Part shown: piece by piece, positions 45,590-57,290 of the stretch
How positions within the stretch are numbered: the first letter of the stretch is position 1
Layout of the letters: every line of letters begins with the position of its first letter
Source: Garcia nutans
Lineage: Eukaryota; Streptophyta; Magnoliopsida; Malpighiales; Euphorbiaceae
Assembly (NCBI GenBank): GCA_947685225.1
Contig: CANTUV010000024.1
Span: 28,290,001-28,354,000 of the forward strand
Direction of reading: 5' to 3'
DNA length: 64,000 nucleotides
Program-made: the position numbers and the translations under genes
The notes under the pieces: generated by a model
Database searches by the model: none
What the model was told of the DNA's origin: nothing
The model's input: the letters and a program-made list of their open reading frames with translations, nothing else

Positions 45590-46359
45590 TACAAATGAAT
45601 TACATATGGCTTTATACTTTGTTTCTTTTTACATTGTTTTGATTCTTCAAAGGTTCCATTGTTTCTAAACTTAAACATGAACATTATAAATATGTTTTAA
45701 AAACAAGAATGATCTAATCAAAGGAATGTGGAAGATCATAAAGCTATGAATTATATCAATTGTGTTTTGCCCTAATTGCATTGTTGAGATTTAGCAATGT
45801 TATGTTATGCACTTTGAATGATATGTTTGCCTAGTTAATGTAATTGATGTTGTATATATATATATCAATGAGGCTATATGTAAAATGTGAAAAAGAGGAT
45901 GAAGTTATTGATTATGGATAGCTTGGTGGGAGTAACTCTTGAGGGTGAAAGAGATGAGGATCATCCAAAAAGGTATGTACAATGCAATTTATAATGATGT
46001 GAATGATATGTTTACCTAGTTCATGTAATTGATGTTGTATATATATATATCAATGATGGAATATGACATGTAAAGGTTATGATGAAGTAAATGATTATGT
46101 ATGTAAAAGATGAAATGATAATTCAAATAAGACATGATATGAGACAATGCCATTGTGTTTGGCTATGATGAATGATGCTATATGAGATATAATGTGATCA
46201 TGGATGAGATAAATATACACTTGAATAATGAAGTGTTATATTGTGAAATAAAATGTGAAGCCATTGTTATTGGCTAATGTGATTCAATGGAGATAAATGA
46301 GGCATGTTTGCCTAAAAGATAATGAGAATGGAGAATGAAATCTAAATGAATTGTGTGGC

Positions 46360-46644
46360 TAATGTGTTATTCCATTTTCAGAGTTTGTTGTTGGTGGCAT
46401 GCCTAATAAGTGTAACAATCTCTTGAAGTTAGGTTGGATTGGATCCTTGAAGCCTAATTGAGATGTTACCACCCTTGAAGCTAGGTTGGATTAGTTCTTG
46501 AAGCCAAGTTGGGTAGAAGCTTAGCATGCTTTGCTCCCCTTGAAGCTTGGTTGAACATGATCCTTGAAGCCTAGTTGGGTATATGATATTGATAAATGTG
46601 ATAACAAACCAAAGCATTAACTCTGAAAATTGAATTGCATATTA
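46360..46644 (+). other. Long-range stem domain in the LARD2 5' LTR
   Basis: Arms 46360-46385 and 46619-46644 are complementary at 24 of 26 positions when two G-U pairs are counted. The enclosed part holds GGCATGCCTA and CTTGAAGC repeats. The 3' LTR copy has arms 52401-52426 and 52660-52685. Confidence 0.68.
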
Positions 46645-47075
46645 GTGTCTGTTGGGCCCGAGTCTGTCTTTGATGTCTATGTGATATACAAATGTTGAAT
46701 TAGATGAATAATGAGATCTATGATTGACTTTGTTGACAATGTGACTTATGATTGGTGAATTGTGATTTAAACAATGTTATGAGGTATGATATGTAATGTG
46801 TATGTATTGATATGTTGATTGTGAGTATTGGTGATGGATTGTGGTTGGTGTTAATGATTACCTTGTTGGAAATGTTATTCATGATTGGTAAATGGTGAAT
46901 AAAATAATGTTATGAAGTATGTTGTGGAATGTGGGTATTGAAATATGATTTAGTTGAGATATATGAAAGGTACAATCTTAAAGAAAAGATATGATAAGCC
47001 AAAGTTACATGGAGTTGATATATCATTATACGCTAATATTATTATAATGTATTTGTATATTATATATTTGTACTA

Positions 47076-47117
47076 CTAAGCTCTCGGGCTTAGCACGGTT
47101 GTTTGATCGCGCAGGTG
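47076..47117 (+). other. Two-hairpin element in the LARD2 5' LTR
   Basis: CTAAGC TCTCGG GCTTAG, then GCACGG...TCGCGC with one mismatch, then AGGTG. The 3' LTR copy is at 53117-53158. Confidence 0.65.
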
Positions 47118-47473
47118 ACCAGATGAAAGATATAAAGTCTTGCGTCATGCCACGAGAAGAGTAAGAGTTTGTCGAGACCAACTAGAGGGTGATGCATACA
47201 TGTATAATTTAATTATGATGTACTTTTATCAAGAATGTAATCATTTGTATAAACGATGTTTCGAGTAAGATAAGATTATTGTATATTTATAAGATCATTA
47301 AAAGTATATCGATTTTGTAAATGTTCTTTAAATTAATGTATTGTGGTTTGAGCTATGTTAAAGGTTTTTAAATTGTAACGAAATGTGACATCTTTATACT
47401 TTATATATTTACTGTACGTATATCAGGTATATGTGTAGTACTTATATGGAGTATCGGGGTGTTACAATTATTT

Positions 47474-47485
47474 TGGTATCAGAGC
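47474..47485 (+). promoter_or_regulatory. Primer binding site of LARD2 (tRNA-iMet type)
   Basis: TGGTATCAGAGC lies seven bases after the 5' LTR end, as in LARD1. Confidence 0.92.
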
Positions 47486-50387
47486 TTAGGTTCGAGATTC
47501 TCGGCCTAAGTGAAATTAAAAGAAAAAGTTTTGAAACGCATAAAATGAACCAAAAAGAAGAGTTTTGAAATGCAATTAGTAATACATGCATATGCATTGA
47601 CACCTAGGTTGGTCTCGGAGGTGGCATTATATGAATTGTAGAATATTTGTGTTATATGAGATGTTTAACATAATTAATGATATATGTGTATACCATTTTG
47701 GTGTGATGAGAAACCATGATTGTTGGCAATAATGTTGGAAATGAATTATAATTGAGGCATAGTGCCTAATTGATTATGATAAACTAATTGTGAAATGTAA
47801 TGTGATATATGTATATTGGTGATGCATATGGAAATGTCATGTTGTGTGCAATATGGAGTGTAATGTTGATGTTTATGAGTAATATGATGTGGGACATAAT
47901 GTGAATTCAAACATAAAGAGAATAAAGTTGAAAATGAGTTGAAAACAAATTAAGATAAAAGTATGTACTCTTTCTTCTACACTTTGAACCTCTTTATAAT
48001 AAGGTTTATGTTGGGGTTAATAGACAAAGGAAATATTGCTGGATTGTTATTATTGAAAGATATGTTACAAAATGAGGAAAGAATGGTGGGATATTGAATG
48101 AGTTGGTTATTATAGACAAAGTGTGACTATCTAAAGTTTGAAGTTTGTACATATATAAAGTTAAGGTTTTGTTTAAAGGAAAAGAGATGAGATTGGTTAA
48201 GTAAGAATAAGTTGATATTGTTATTTTAATGTAAACATTGTGAATGCAACGTTAGAAATGTGAGATGCTTGGATATTGTGAAAGCTCATAGTAATGATGG
48301 TAATATGTGATATTTGAGATTTCTGAAATGAGCTTAATAATTGGAGAAATTATATGTTTTGACTTTGCTTTGTGATATATATACATAAGATGTTTCTAAA
48401 GTGATATTAAGAAAAGATGAGTTTGGCAAATTGAAGTTTAAGCAAAGTAGTAAATTAGAAAGTTAAAGTCTTAGTAGAAAGTGATAAACATTAAATTTGT
48501 ATTGAATGTGTGAAAAAGAAACATAAAATAAGAATATCTAAGTAAGGGTATACATGTATATGATATGTGAATTGATTTTCAATATGAATGAATTTATGAT
48601 ATATAAACAAATGTGTGAATCACATTATGAAAGTGACCTATGAATATGTATGCGGTATAATTATGGAATAAGTGATATGGAAATGATGCAATATGTATTA
48701 GTGGACCTAAGAGATATTAGGTTTTGAACTGTGTAAAGCAGAATGGATTATGAGATGGAAGTGAGTATAAAATGGACTTGAATAATATTGGACAGTGAAA
48801 ATTGTTATAGTGAGCATTGAATTTGATGATCATATGATATTTAGAGTTCTAAAGTGCTCACATATGGAAATACCATGTACTTATATATTATAAGAGATTG
48901 TAAAGGGATTCGAAATGAAGTGACGAAAAGAAATTTTATAGAAAGTACATATGGTTAAATATGTATATAGTAATATTGTTGAAACGTGAATTAAGTTGAG
49001 ATAGACATTATAATCGAGTGCAAAGTGGTTTGAAATGGAGTTGGAATGTATTAACTTTTGTTATAGCAATAATGTAAAGAAGAAATATGTAATTCTTGAG
49101 ATACACCTTAGTCTTGTATTTGTAAATTGAGAATAAAATTATGAAAGAACAGAATTGATTTGAGAGTTCCAGGCTTGAATATTAACCTCTTAAGCCATGT
49201 GTTTTATTCGGTATATTTGATTGATTAATTTGTTATCCATGGATTTGGGTCTTAGATAAAATGATTGTAATACAGATTTGATGAGATTGAAATTATGATG
49301 AAAAGTATAGTTAAATGTTATGATGGATAAAGTTGTATCTTATCAATTTGATGTTAAGCATTTGGTTATATTTATGATAGTTAAGAGAAAAAAAGAAATT
49401 ATGGAAATGTCTCGAGTTATGAATATTATGGCAAAGAGGTAATCAAAATAAGTATAACAAGGAAATGAAATGTGAGGAGATGTTAAAAAGGGAGAAAATA
49501 CTAATGTGATTGAAAGTTATACTAAACATGTTTATGATATGTGATGAATAAATGAATAAATTTGAGGTTTAAGTGAATGAACTATATATAGTAAATATGG
49601 TATAAAATTTTTATGAGAATTGGTTAGAAATTATATTAAGATAATTTGAAGTGATTGGTTATCATGATAATTTGATTGTATATAGATCGGAAGAGATCAG
49701 GAATTGAATGTAAGTTTACCCTAATGGAATTAAGTTATATAAATACATATATGAATATTGTGAAATTTTATGATAAGTTTGAATAAATAAATTGTTGGTT
49801 GGAATTGAGCAAGATTGGAATGTGGATATATTGTGATAAATAGATCAATGGATCTGAATTGGCTAAGATTATGAATCATTATTGAGATTTGACATGTATA
49901 GTTGTACTAAGAGTATAATTATTTGCATGATAATGTATATGATGTAAATTTCAAAGTGTGAATGAACAGGAATAAATGGAGTTATAATAGTTATAAATCA
50001 TGATAAAAAGAGAAAAGATTGATTATTTATGAAATAAGTTAAAAGAGTAATTACAAAGAAGTGAAGGAATAGAATATATTGAATATAAAGATTGGATGAA
50101 GTATAAGTGTATTATTTAATGATCTAATTCTTGTGTAAAGACATGGATAAAAGATATAATGAGTTCTTTTGAATGTTTGATCAAGAAAGTAATAAGATAT
50201 CTAATCATATAAAATGATGAGTTATGAAATTTAAAGAAGGCGGTTGATTTGAAAGGGAAGAGTTAAAATTATATGATTTGATGACACTATGACTTGAGCA
50301 TATAATTAACTTCATATGAAAGTTGAGATAGTATTTTGTTAAGAATGAATCGTTACGGTACTGATAATTTCGAGGACGAAATTATTT

Positions 50388-50400
50388 AAGGGGGAGAGAA
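50388..50400 (+). promoter_or_regulatory. Polypurine tract of LARD2
   Basis: AAGGGGGAGAGAA, one base before the TG of the 3' LTR. It is identical to that of LARD1. Confidence 0.92.
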
Positions 50401-50401
50401 T

Positions 50402-50739
50402 TGTAATATCCCGATGCATGCCCCAGAAGTTTTGTATGTTGTTGTTGTTGTTGTTGTTATTGTTGTTGGTTTAAATTGAGAAAAGAACATATATGTATAT
50501 GTGTTTTGGGGAAATTTAGGGTTTAGAGACAAGTTTATATGTTGTGTATATGGTGATATATATAACATATAAAATGGTCAAAGAGAAAGAGTCAATGCAA
50601 GAGGAGATATTTTTATATGGCATGTGGAATTACTTAATTGGGTTCATAAGAGACAAAAGCTTAGTTAAGTGATAAGGGGTATATGAGTAATTGCTTGAAA
50701 TGAAATGCTTGGTGGAGGATTTTTGGTAATTAGTAATTA

Positions 50740-50775
<36 letters not shown>

Positions 50776-53507
50776 CATATATGTGGCTATCGTGGAAGAG
50801 GAAAAAGAAATGAAGATATTCTCTTCTTCTTCTTCTTCTTCTCCTTTTGGTTCTTGCACGAGAGAGAGAGAGAGAGAGGTAGAGAGATGAGTTGATCTTC
50901 ACCAAAACCTTAGGGTTTTAAGAGAATTGAAGGAAGAATCAAAGGATTAAGTGGAAATTTGGTGGAATTCATCAATTGAGGTAAGTACTTACTTGTTTTC
51001 CCTTGTTAATGTTTGAGATAGGTTGTGATGGATTGATTTCATGATTTAGTGTGTTATATATGTGTTTACAAGTATTGAAATTGATTACAAGCTAAAGGAT
51101 TGGATTGGTGTTGGTTTTGTTGGAAAGATGGTAAGTATTCTCTTGTTTTCTTTACTTAATTGGAAGTGGTGTTGGAAGTGAAGTAAGGTTTGATGATTTT
51201 GTGATTTGGTGGATTTGAGATGTGTTGTGTTGTGTGTTCAAGTGTTAAATTGATTTTAAGTTATGAGTTTAATTAGTGGTTGTTGTTGGAAATGGTGGAG
51301 ATGTTGATTTTGGGGTTTTGAGTTGAGATGTGTTTAATTGTTATATTAATGTGTTGTGAAGTAATTATTGTGATGAATATGTGTTTAAAACATTGATTAT
51401 ATTCATTTGAAGCATGTTATATGATGAATATTGTGTTTGAGTGCAATTAGAAGAGAATTGGTTTTGGTTATGGGTGACACGGCCATAGGCATTGAAGAGA
51501 CACGGGCGTGTTCATCAATTGAGTTGGGCGTGTCAATTGTTTGAATTGGCTACTGCCTCTTTTGTTGTTAGTGACACGGGCGTGTCCATCAAAGGTGTTG
51601 GCGTGTCCATCAAATGGGTTGGGCGTGTCCTACAAATGAATTACATATGGCTTTATACTTTGTTTCTTTTTACATTGTTTTGATTCTTCAAAGGTTCCAT
51701 TGTTTCTAAACTTAAACATGAACATTATAAATATGTTTTAAAAACAAGAATGATCTAATCAAAGGAATGTGGAAGATCATAAAGCTATGAATTATATCAA
51801 TTGTGTTTTGCCCTAATTGCATTGTTGAGATTTAGCAATGTTATGTTATGCACTTTGAATGATATGTTTGCCTAGTTAATGTAATTGATGTTGTATATAT
51901 ATATATCAATGAGGCTATATGTAAAATGTGAAAAAGAGGATGAAGTTATTGATTATGGATAGCTTGGTGGGAGTAACTCTTGAGGGTGAAAGAGATGAGG
52001 ATCATCCAAAAAGGTATGTACAATGCAATTTATAATGATGTGAATGATATGTTTACCTAGTTCATGTAATTGATGTTGTATATATATATATCAATGATGG
52101 AATATGACATGTAAAGGTTATGATGAAGTAAATGATTATGTATGTAAAAGATGAAATGATAATTCAAATAAGACATGATATGAGACAATGCCATTGTGTT
52201 TGGCTATGATGAATGATGCTATATGAGATATAATGTGATCATGGATGAGATAAATATACACTTGAATAATGAAGTGTTATATTGTGAAATAAAATGTGAA
52301 GCCATTGTTATTGGCTAATGTGATTCAATGGAGATAAATGAGGCATGTTTGCCTAAAAGATAATGAGAATGGAGAATGAAATCTAAATGAATTGTGTGGC
52401 TAATGTGTTATTCCATTTTCAGAGTTTGTTGTTGGTGGCATGCCTAATAAGTGTAACAATCTCTTGAAGTTAGGTTGGATTGGATCCTTGAAGCCTAATT
52501 GAGATGTTACCACCCTTGAAGCTAGGTTGGATTAGTTCTTGAAGCCAAGTTGGGTAGAAGCTTAGCATGCTTTGCTCCCCTTGAAGCTTGGTTGAACATG
52601 ATCCTTGAAGCCTAGTTGGGTATATGATATTGATAAATGTGATAACAAACCAAAGCATTAACTCTGAAAATTGAATTGCATATTAGTGTCTGTTGGGCCC
52701 GAGTCTGTCTTTGATGTCTATGTGATATACAAATGTTGAATTAGATGAATAATGAGATCTATGATTGACTTTGTTGACAATGTGACTTATGATTGGTGAA
52801 TTGTGATTTAAACAATGTTATGAGGTATGATATGTAATGTGTATGTATTGATATGTTGATTGTGAGTATTGGTGATGGATTGTGGTTGGTGTTAATGATT
52901 ACCTTGTTGGAAATGTTATTCATGATTGGTAAATGGTGAATAAAATAATGTTATGAAGTATGTTGTGGAATGTGGGTATTGAAATATGATTTAGTTGAGA
53001 TATATGAAAGGTACAATCTTAAAGAAAAGATATGATAAGCCAAAGTTACATGGAGTTGATATATCATTATATGCTAATATTATTATAATGTATGTGTATA
53101 TTATATATTTGTACTACTAAGCTCTCGGGCTTAGCACGGTTGTTTGATCGCGCAGGTGACCAGATGAAAGATATAAAGTCTTGCGTCATGCCACGAGAAG
53201 AGTAAGAGTTTGTCGAGACCAACTAGAGGGTGATGCATACATGTATAATTTAATTATGATGTACTTTTATCAAGAATGTAATCATTTGTATAAACGATGT
53301 TTCGAGTAAGATAAGATTATTGTATATTTATAAGATCATTAAAAGTATATCGATTTTGTAAATGTTCTTTAAATTAATGTATTGTGGTTTGAGCTATGTT
53401 AAAGGTTTTTAAATTGTAACGAAATGTGACATCTTTATACTTTATATATTTACTGTACGTATATCAGGTATATGTGTAGTACTTATATGGAGTATCGGGG
53501 TGTTACA
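50402..53507 (+). repeat. 3' LTR of LARD2
   Basis: 3106 bp, nearly identical to the 5' LTR apart from a 75-bp difference in the GACACGGGCGTGTC array and one ATT unit. It ends TGTTACA, followed by the TSD TGTTT. Confidence 0.95.
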
Positions 53508-54243
53508 TGTTTAATTATGGATTGATGTTGAGAATACCTTAGAATGTGATATTAAATGATTATGTATGATCACATTTGGTACAGGCATCGAGGGAGGTTG
53601 ATTTGCTTCATCCAAGTAGTGAAGGGCAAGTTGGAAGGATAGGATTGGAGGTTGTGTTAAGCTTGCTTTGGGTTGCTAGTAGAGGTATGTACAAACTTTG
53701 AATATATTGTTTATATTTGCATGACATTAGGGCTTAACACATTTTTGTTGGAAAATGTGTTAAGTTACTTGGTTCATTGATTGTGTATGAATAATGTGCT
53801 ATGACATTTGTAATGTCATATATGTGTTAAATGCATTATGAAAAGCCATTGATAATGGCTAAATTGTGTAGAATGTGAAATATGTATATTATGTGAAAAT
53901 GCCCAAAGTAATTGGATAATGTGTTGTGAATGCAAAAATGAGATATGTGGAATAATGAAATGAATTAATATTGATAAAAATGAGAAAAGTGAGAAAAATG
54001 AGAAAGATGTGAAAAATGAGAAAAATGAGAAAAAAAAAGTGAAAATAAGGCAATGTGCATAGATTGAATATGTGACAATGAGAAAGAAATTGATAATGAG
54101 AAAAATGAATAAATGAAAAAAAAAGAGAAAAAGATGATATAATAAGGCAATGTGCCTACTTTGATAATGAGAAAATGAGAAAAGTTTTGATAAAGGAATT
54201 ATGAAAGAATTTGATAATGAGAAATATGAATAAATTGTGTGCC

Positions 54244-54576
54244 TAGTATGTTATTCAATTTTCAGAGTTCTGGATTTTGCGGCATGCCTATGATTGCCTA
54301 CGGGCTAAACGCTGGAATGGTGAAAAGACTGGGTCGTAAGCCAGGCTAGCTAATAAATATGATGTTTTTGGGGTGAAAAGACTGGGTCGTAAGCCTCAAA
54401 AACTGTAGCAGTCTAGCCGGGTTGAGGACCAAGATACTGGGGTCTAAGGGTCTAGCCGGGTTGAGGTCCAAGAGACTGGGGCTGTTACATTATCCATGGA
54501 TATATTGCCTACAGGGCTAGACACATGGTGTCATTATGGACCAAAGCAGTAACTCTGAAATTTGAATAGCATATTA
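54244..54576 (+). other. Long-range stem domain in solo LTR family B
   Basis: Arms 54244-54269 and 54551-54576 pair at 25 of 26 positions, two of them G-U. They enclose GGCATGCCTA and several GACTGGGTCGTAAGCC or CTAGCCGGGTTGAGG repeats. The counterpart on the minus strand has arms 58555-58580 and 58289-58314. Confidence 0.7.
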
Positions 54577-54735
54577 GATCCTTTTTGGGCCCATGCTTGT
54601 CTTTGTTTTGATGTGAATTATGAATTGTGATAAAATTGAGCAATATAATGAGATATAATGTTATGAGTTGTGATATGTATATGTGTTGTGCATTGACATT
54701 TCATTTGGACTATATTGTTATCAAAGTTTATACCA

Positions 54736-54777
54736 CTAGGCTTCGGCTTAGCGCGATTGTAATTCGTCGCGCAGGTG
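54736..54777 (+). other. Two-hairpin element in solo LTR family B
   Basis: CTAGGC TTCG GCTTAG, then GCGCGA...TCGCGC, then AGGTG. As RNA the first stem has one G-U pair and closes on a C-UUCG-G tetraloop, known to be unusually stable. The minus-strand relative at 58082-58128 has GTCG in the loop. Confidence 0.7.
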
Positions 54778-55384
54778 TCATGGACGTTTTGGTAGAGCCG
54801 GAGAGTTTTACTAGACTTGGTCGGATCTAGGTTTGTATTTATTGAGCTTGAAGAGTTGTTTTGGGTACATCAAGATTAGAGCCAGTTGCCAGCATGTACA
54901 TTTTTGATATTATGTATGTTATGATATATTTTTGAAGCCTATATTGTAAATTGTAAAGAATGATTTGAATAATTTTGTTTAAGATGGGATTTTATATGTA
55001 ATGTTGATATATATATATACCTATATATAAGCATTTTGAGAAAATATGGAGAAATTGAGAAGTATTGGTGAATTGATTTTATTTGGAGTGTTTGTTTTAT
55101 GTAGGGTGTGTTTTGTTGAATTTTGGAGACATTCAAATTACAAACAAAACTCTGGCGAATTTTTTCCTGAGATTTTCATATAAAATATTTATTTTGGATT
55201 CCTATAACAAGCAAAGAATATTTATATACTATTTATTTTATATATTAGTATTTAAAATTTTAAAACAAAAATGTGAAAATTTTTATTAAATCGGTCTGTG
55301 ACCATTTTATACCATATATGCATATTTTACATATGCTGAAAATATGTATTGTACATATATAGGGTATAAGGGTGTTACAACAAC

Positions 55385-55528
55385 AACTCGTGAGCGGATC
55401 CAATCAACCCATTCGACATATGAGGCAGCATGATGAAGCAATTTCCTTGCAGAATGATGTTGTGGTAAATATCTGGTAAAGTCCATAGATGGGGTGTTGA
55501 GCAAGTAGAGGCACTCATGTAGCCAGAT
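55385..55528 (-). pseudogene. Antisense ORF, exon 2 (PMD/DUF7745-like)
   Basis: After an acceptor-like TTTACCTTTACAG at 55541-55529 the minus strand encodes IWLHECLYLLNTP, then LPQHHSARKLLHHAASYVEW and VDWIRSRVV. It is open throughout. It continues the LARSPLLL end of exon 1 as in mobile-domain proteins, which have SPLLLQ-WL patterns. The exon is cut by the solo LTR; the frame resumes exactly across the ACAAC duplication at 42891. Confidence 0.75.
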
Positions 55529-55834
55529 CTGTAAAGGTAAACAATAAATCAATAAAAAAAGCACATTAGGTTAAAAACCCGCAAAGGTAGCCTAAGCAAA
55601 AATTAGGGCAGCTCGCTAGCTCTAAAAACTCGCAAGGGAGGTCTAGGCAAAAATTAGAACTGATAAAAAAAAGAGTCCGCTAGATTGTAAACCCGCAAGG
55701 GCGGCTTAGGCAAAAATTAGGAATACTCGCTAGTTTTGAAAACCCACAAGGGAGGAATAGGCAAAAATTATAACAATAAAAATAAAAAAAGAAAGCCTAA
55801 ATTGAAAACCTGAAAGAGCGATTTAGGTAATTAC
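55529..55834 (-). repeat. Probable intron of the antisense ORF, built of tandem repeats
   Basis: The minus strand has GTAATTACC at the exon 1 boundary and TTTACCTTTACAG at the other end, 306 bp apart, joining two frames in phase. The inside consists of about four to five units containing CGCTAG, TGAAAACCCGCAAGGG and TAGGCAAAAATTAG (plus strand), the same family as at 42245-42415. Confidence 0.68.
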
Positions 55835-56527
55835 CTAAAGTAGCAAGGGACTTCTAGCTAACCTCCTGGAAGAATTTATCTTGAATTGATCCAATCCAAT
55901 AAGGGTTTCAGCCAAGATTACGAGTATTGGTGAAAATCCTCCCTCCATTTTGTCCATGATATCTAGTACTCGCGGATCGATGTCACCATCAGGAGAAATA
56001 AGTAGGAATTGGCTAAGCAAGCATAAGAAAAACATGCATCCCCATTCTTTCGTGGGAGCCAAATGAGAAGTGCAAAAATCGATCAATGGACCAAGCAAGA
56101 TCTTCTCACCTCTGGTCAATTGCACCACCAATTGTAGCACTTTAGATTTTAGGAGCTGAAACAACATCTGCATCTTTTGATGAGTCTTGAAAGTCAGTAT
56201 GGGTAATGCCATTGGATGATTGCTTAGATATCCAAGAATAGCTTCAAATTCTTCAATCGTAGGATAGATTTAAAAGTTATTTATCTTAAAAGTCCCTGTT
56301 TTCACATCCCAAAAGGAAGCCATTGCATGTAAGTAGGAATGGTCCAACTTGACATTTTGAAAGCACTTTAAGACATTGAGTTGGGACCATGGTATTTGTT
56401 CCCAATGTGTAGCCTTGACGTTATTGAATAAATTCTTTATTTTTTTTAAATTGGTTTCTATTATTGTGGGGAGCGTAATAATTGCAATTGTTTTGAGTTT
56501 GTAAGAAGAGTTGATGGAGCATTGCAA
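55835..56527 (-). pseudogene. Antisense ORF, exon 1: plant mobile domain/DUF7745-like protein
   Basis: The minus strand from ATG 56527 encodes WEQIPWSQLNVLKCF, HSYLHAMASFWDVKTGTFKI, an in-frame TAA near 56268, then TIEEFEAILGYLSNHP, EWGCMFFLCLLSQFLL and ILAETLIGLD. The series H-x-FLHA-x-FWD, T-x-EEF-x-x-LLG and LAET-x-x-LD is that of plant mobile domain or DUF7745 proteins, known as antisense ORFs of Tat-lineage retrotransposons. The exon ends LARSPLLL plus TAG right at the splice donor; a CAG codon there would give SPLLLQ, usual in the family. Function is unknown; related host proteins (MAIN, MAIL1) act in silencing and genome stability. Confidence 0.75.
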
Positions 56528-56628
56528 TTAAGGATTTGGAGTTGTTTATGTCACTGTGATAAAATTTGTAAAATGAAAATTGCAAGAAGAAGGTTAATAG
56601 ACTTGTTGTGGTTAGGGAATTAAAACTG

Positions 56629-56637
56629 ATTTAAATA
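56629..56637 (-). promoter_or_regulatory. TATA-like box upstream of the antisense ORF
   Basis: The minus strand reads CCTATTTAAATCAG about 100 bases before the ATG at 56527. Position and sequence fit a plant TATA box. There is no further support. Confidence 0.4.
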
Positions 56638-56939
56638 GGCAAAGGTCAGGAACCGGAGTGCACAAGGAAAAGAATTTGCACGTGGAATGTGTACTGAATC
56701 TATTTTGATTTTTATAAACTTAAAATCCTAGTCCATGGCGAATTTGGAATTATAAATTCATCATGGACATTTTATATTTTATATTTAAAAAAATAATATT
56801 GAAAAGTCAACATTACAAGAAAGTTAAATTATTACCATTATTATTATTGATATTATTATAATAATATTATTATAATATACAAGTTTTTTATTGTTGGAGC
56901 TTATTACAAGTTGATCACTGAGAATGGGGAGGCAATCTA

Positions 56940-57290
56940 AAATCTAATAAAGCCCTAAAAAAATCATCACCTGATGAAGGAGGAGATACATTATCCGCTC
57001 ATAATCCACTCGAAGAATTAACACCTAGGTCCCTATTCTCCTAAAAGTCAGGTCTGTAATAGTCGTCGCCTGAAAAAGAAGGAGGCACATCATCAGTCCG
57101 GGGCTTATTAGAAGAAGAAGCACCAGGATCCCTGTAGCCTTGAAATCAAAAGTCTTGAAAGCTCTATTCCGACCAATGGTATAAGTCTTGAAAATGAGCG
57201 GTATCCTGTCAGTTGGCATCCAACTCTTGACGACTGGCAGCTAACTCCTCTTATAGCTTTTTGTTTTGTTCCTCAAGCATTCGCTGTGAG
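56940..57290 (-). pseudogene. Decayed coding segment with coiled-coil start
   Basis: After TTTTCTGGCTCACAG, an acceptor-like end, the minus strand reads MLEEQNKKL, stop, EELAASRQELDAN, stop, and later PGASSSNKPRTDDVPPSFSG and a diverged repeat of that part, ADNVSPPSSGDDFF. The two similar blocks (about 57040-57130 and 56945-57035) look like an internal duplication. It may be the C-terminal exon of another antisense ORF or a gag-start exon; I cannot tell. The weak ORFs in other frames are not credible. Confidence 0.45.

Larger units (their letters stand above)
44283..47466 (+). repeat. 5' LTR of LARD2
   Basis: From TGTAATATCCCGATGC to GTATCGGGGTGTTACA. It contains simple repeats (44319-44764), a GACACGGGCGTGTC-type array (45360-45589), the stem domain (arms 46360-46385 and 46619-46644) and the two-hairpin element (47076-47117). 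Confidence 0.95.
47467..50401 (+). other. Internal region of LARD2, no genes
   Basis: 2.9 kb, AT-rich and C-poor on the plus strand, homologous to the LARD1 interior with indels. No retroelement protein motif is visible. It ends with ATTTCGAGGACGAAAT and the polypurine tract. Confidence 0.85.
44283..53507 (+). mobile_element. LARD2: complete gene-less LTR retrotransposon, TSD TGTTT
   Basis: LTRs 44283-47466 (3184 bp) and 50402-53507 (3106 bp), TSD TGTTT at 44278-44282 and 53508-53512. Between them are 2.9 kb without genes, a tRNA-iMet primer site and a polypurine tract. The 78-bp length difference between LTRs is one 75-bp block plus one ATT unit. Apart from that I saw only two substitutions by eye (47031/53072 and 47053/53094). 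It is thus a very recent insertion of a non-autonomous element. Its interior is related to LARD1. Confidence 0.95.
42897..55379 (+). mobile_element. Solo LTR (family B), TSD ACAAC, hosting LARD2
   Basis: It starts TGTAACATCCGTG at 42897 and ends GGGTGTTACA at 55379, with ACAAC at 42892-42896 and 55380-55384. Without the nested LARD2 it is about 3.25 kb and is homologous end to end, in opposite orientation, with the LTR at 57474-60503. There is no primer site or internal region, so it is a solo LTR. It inserted into an exon of the antisense gene. It has its own stem domain (54244-54576) and two-hairpin element (54736-54777). Confidence 0.93.
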
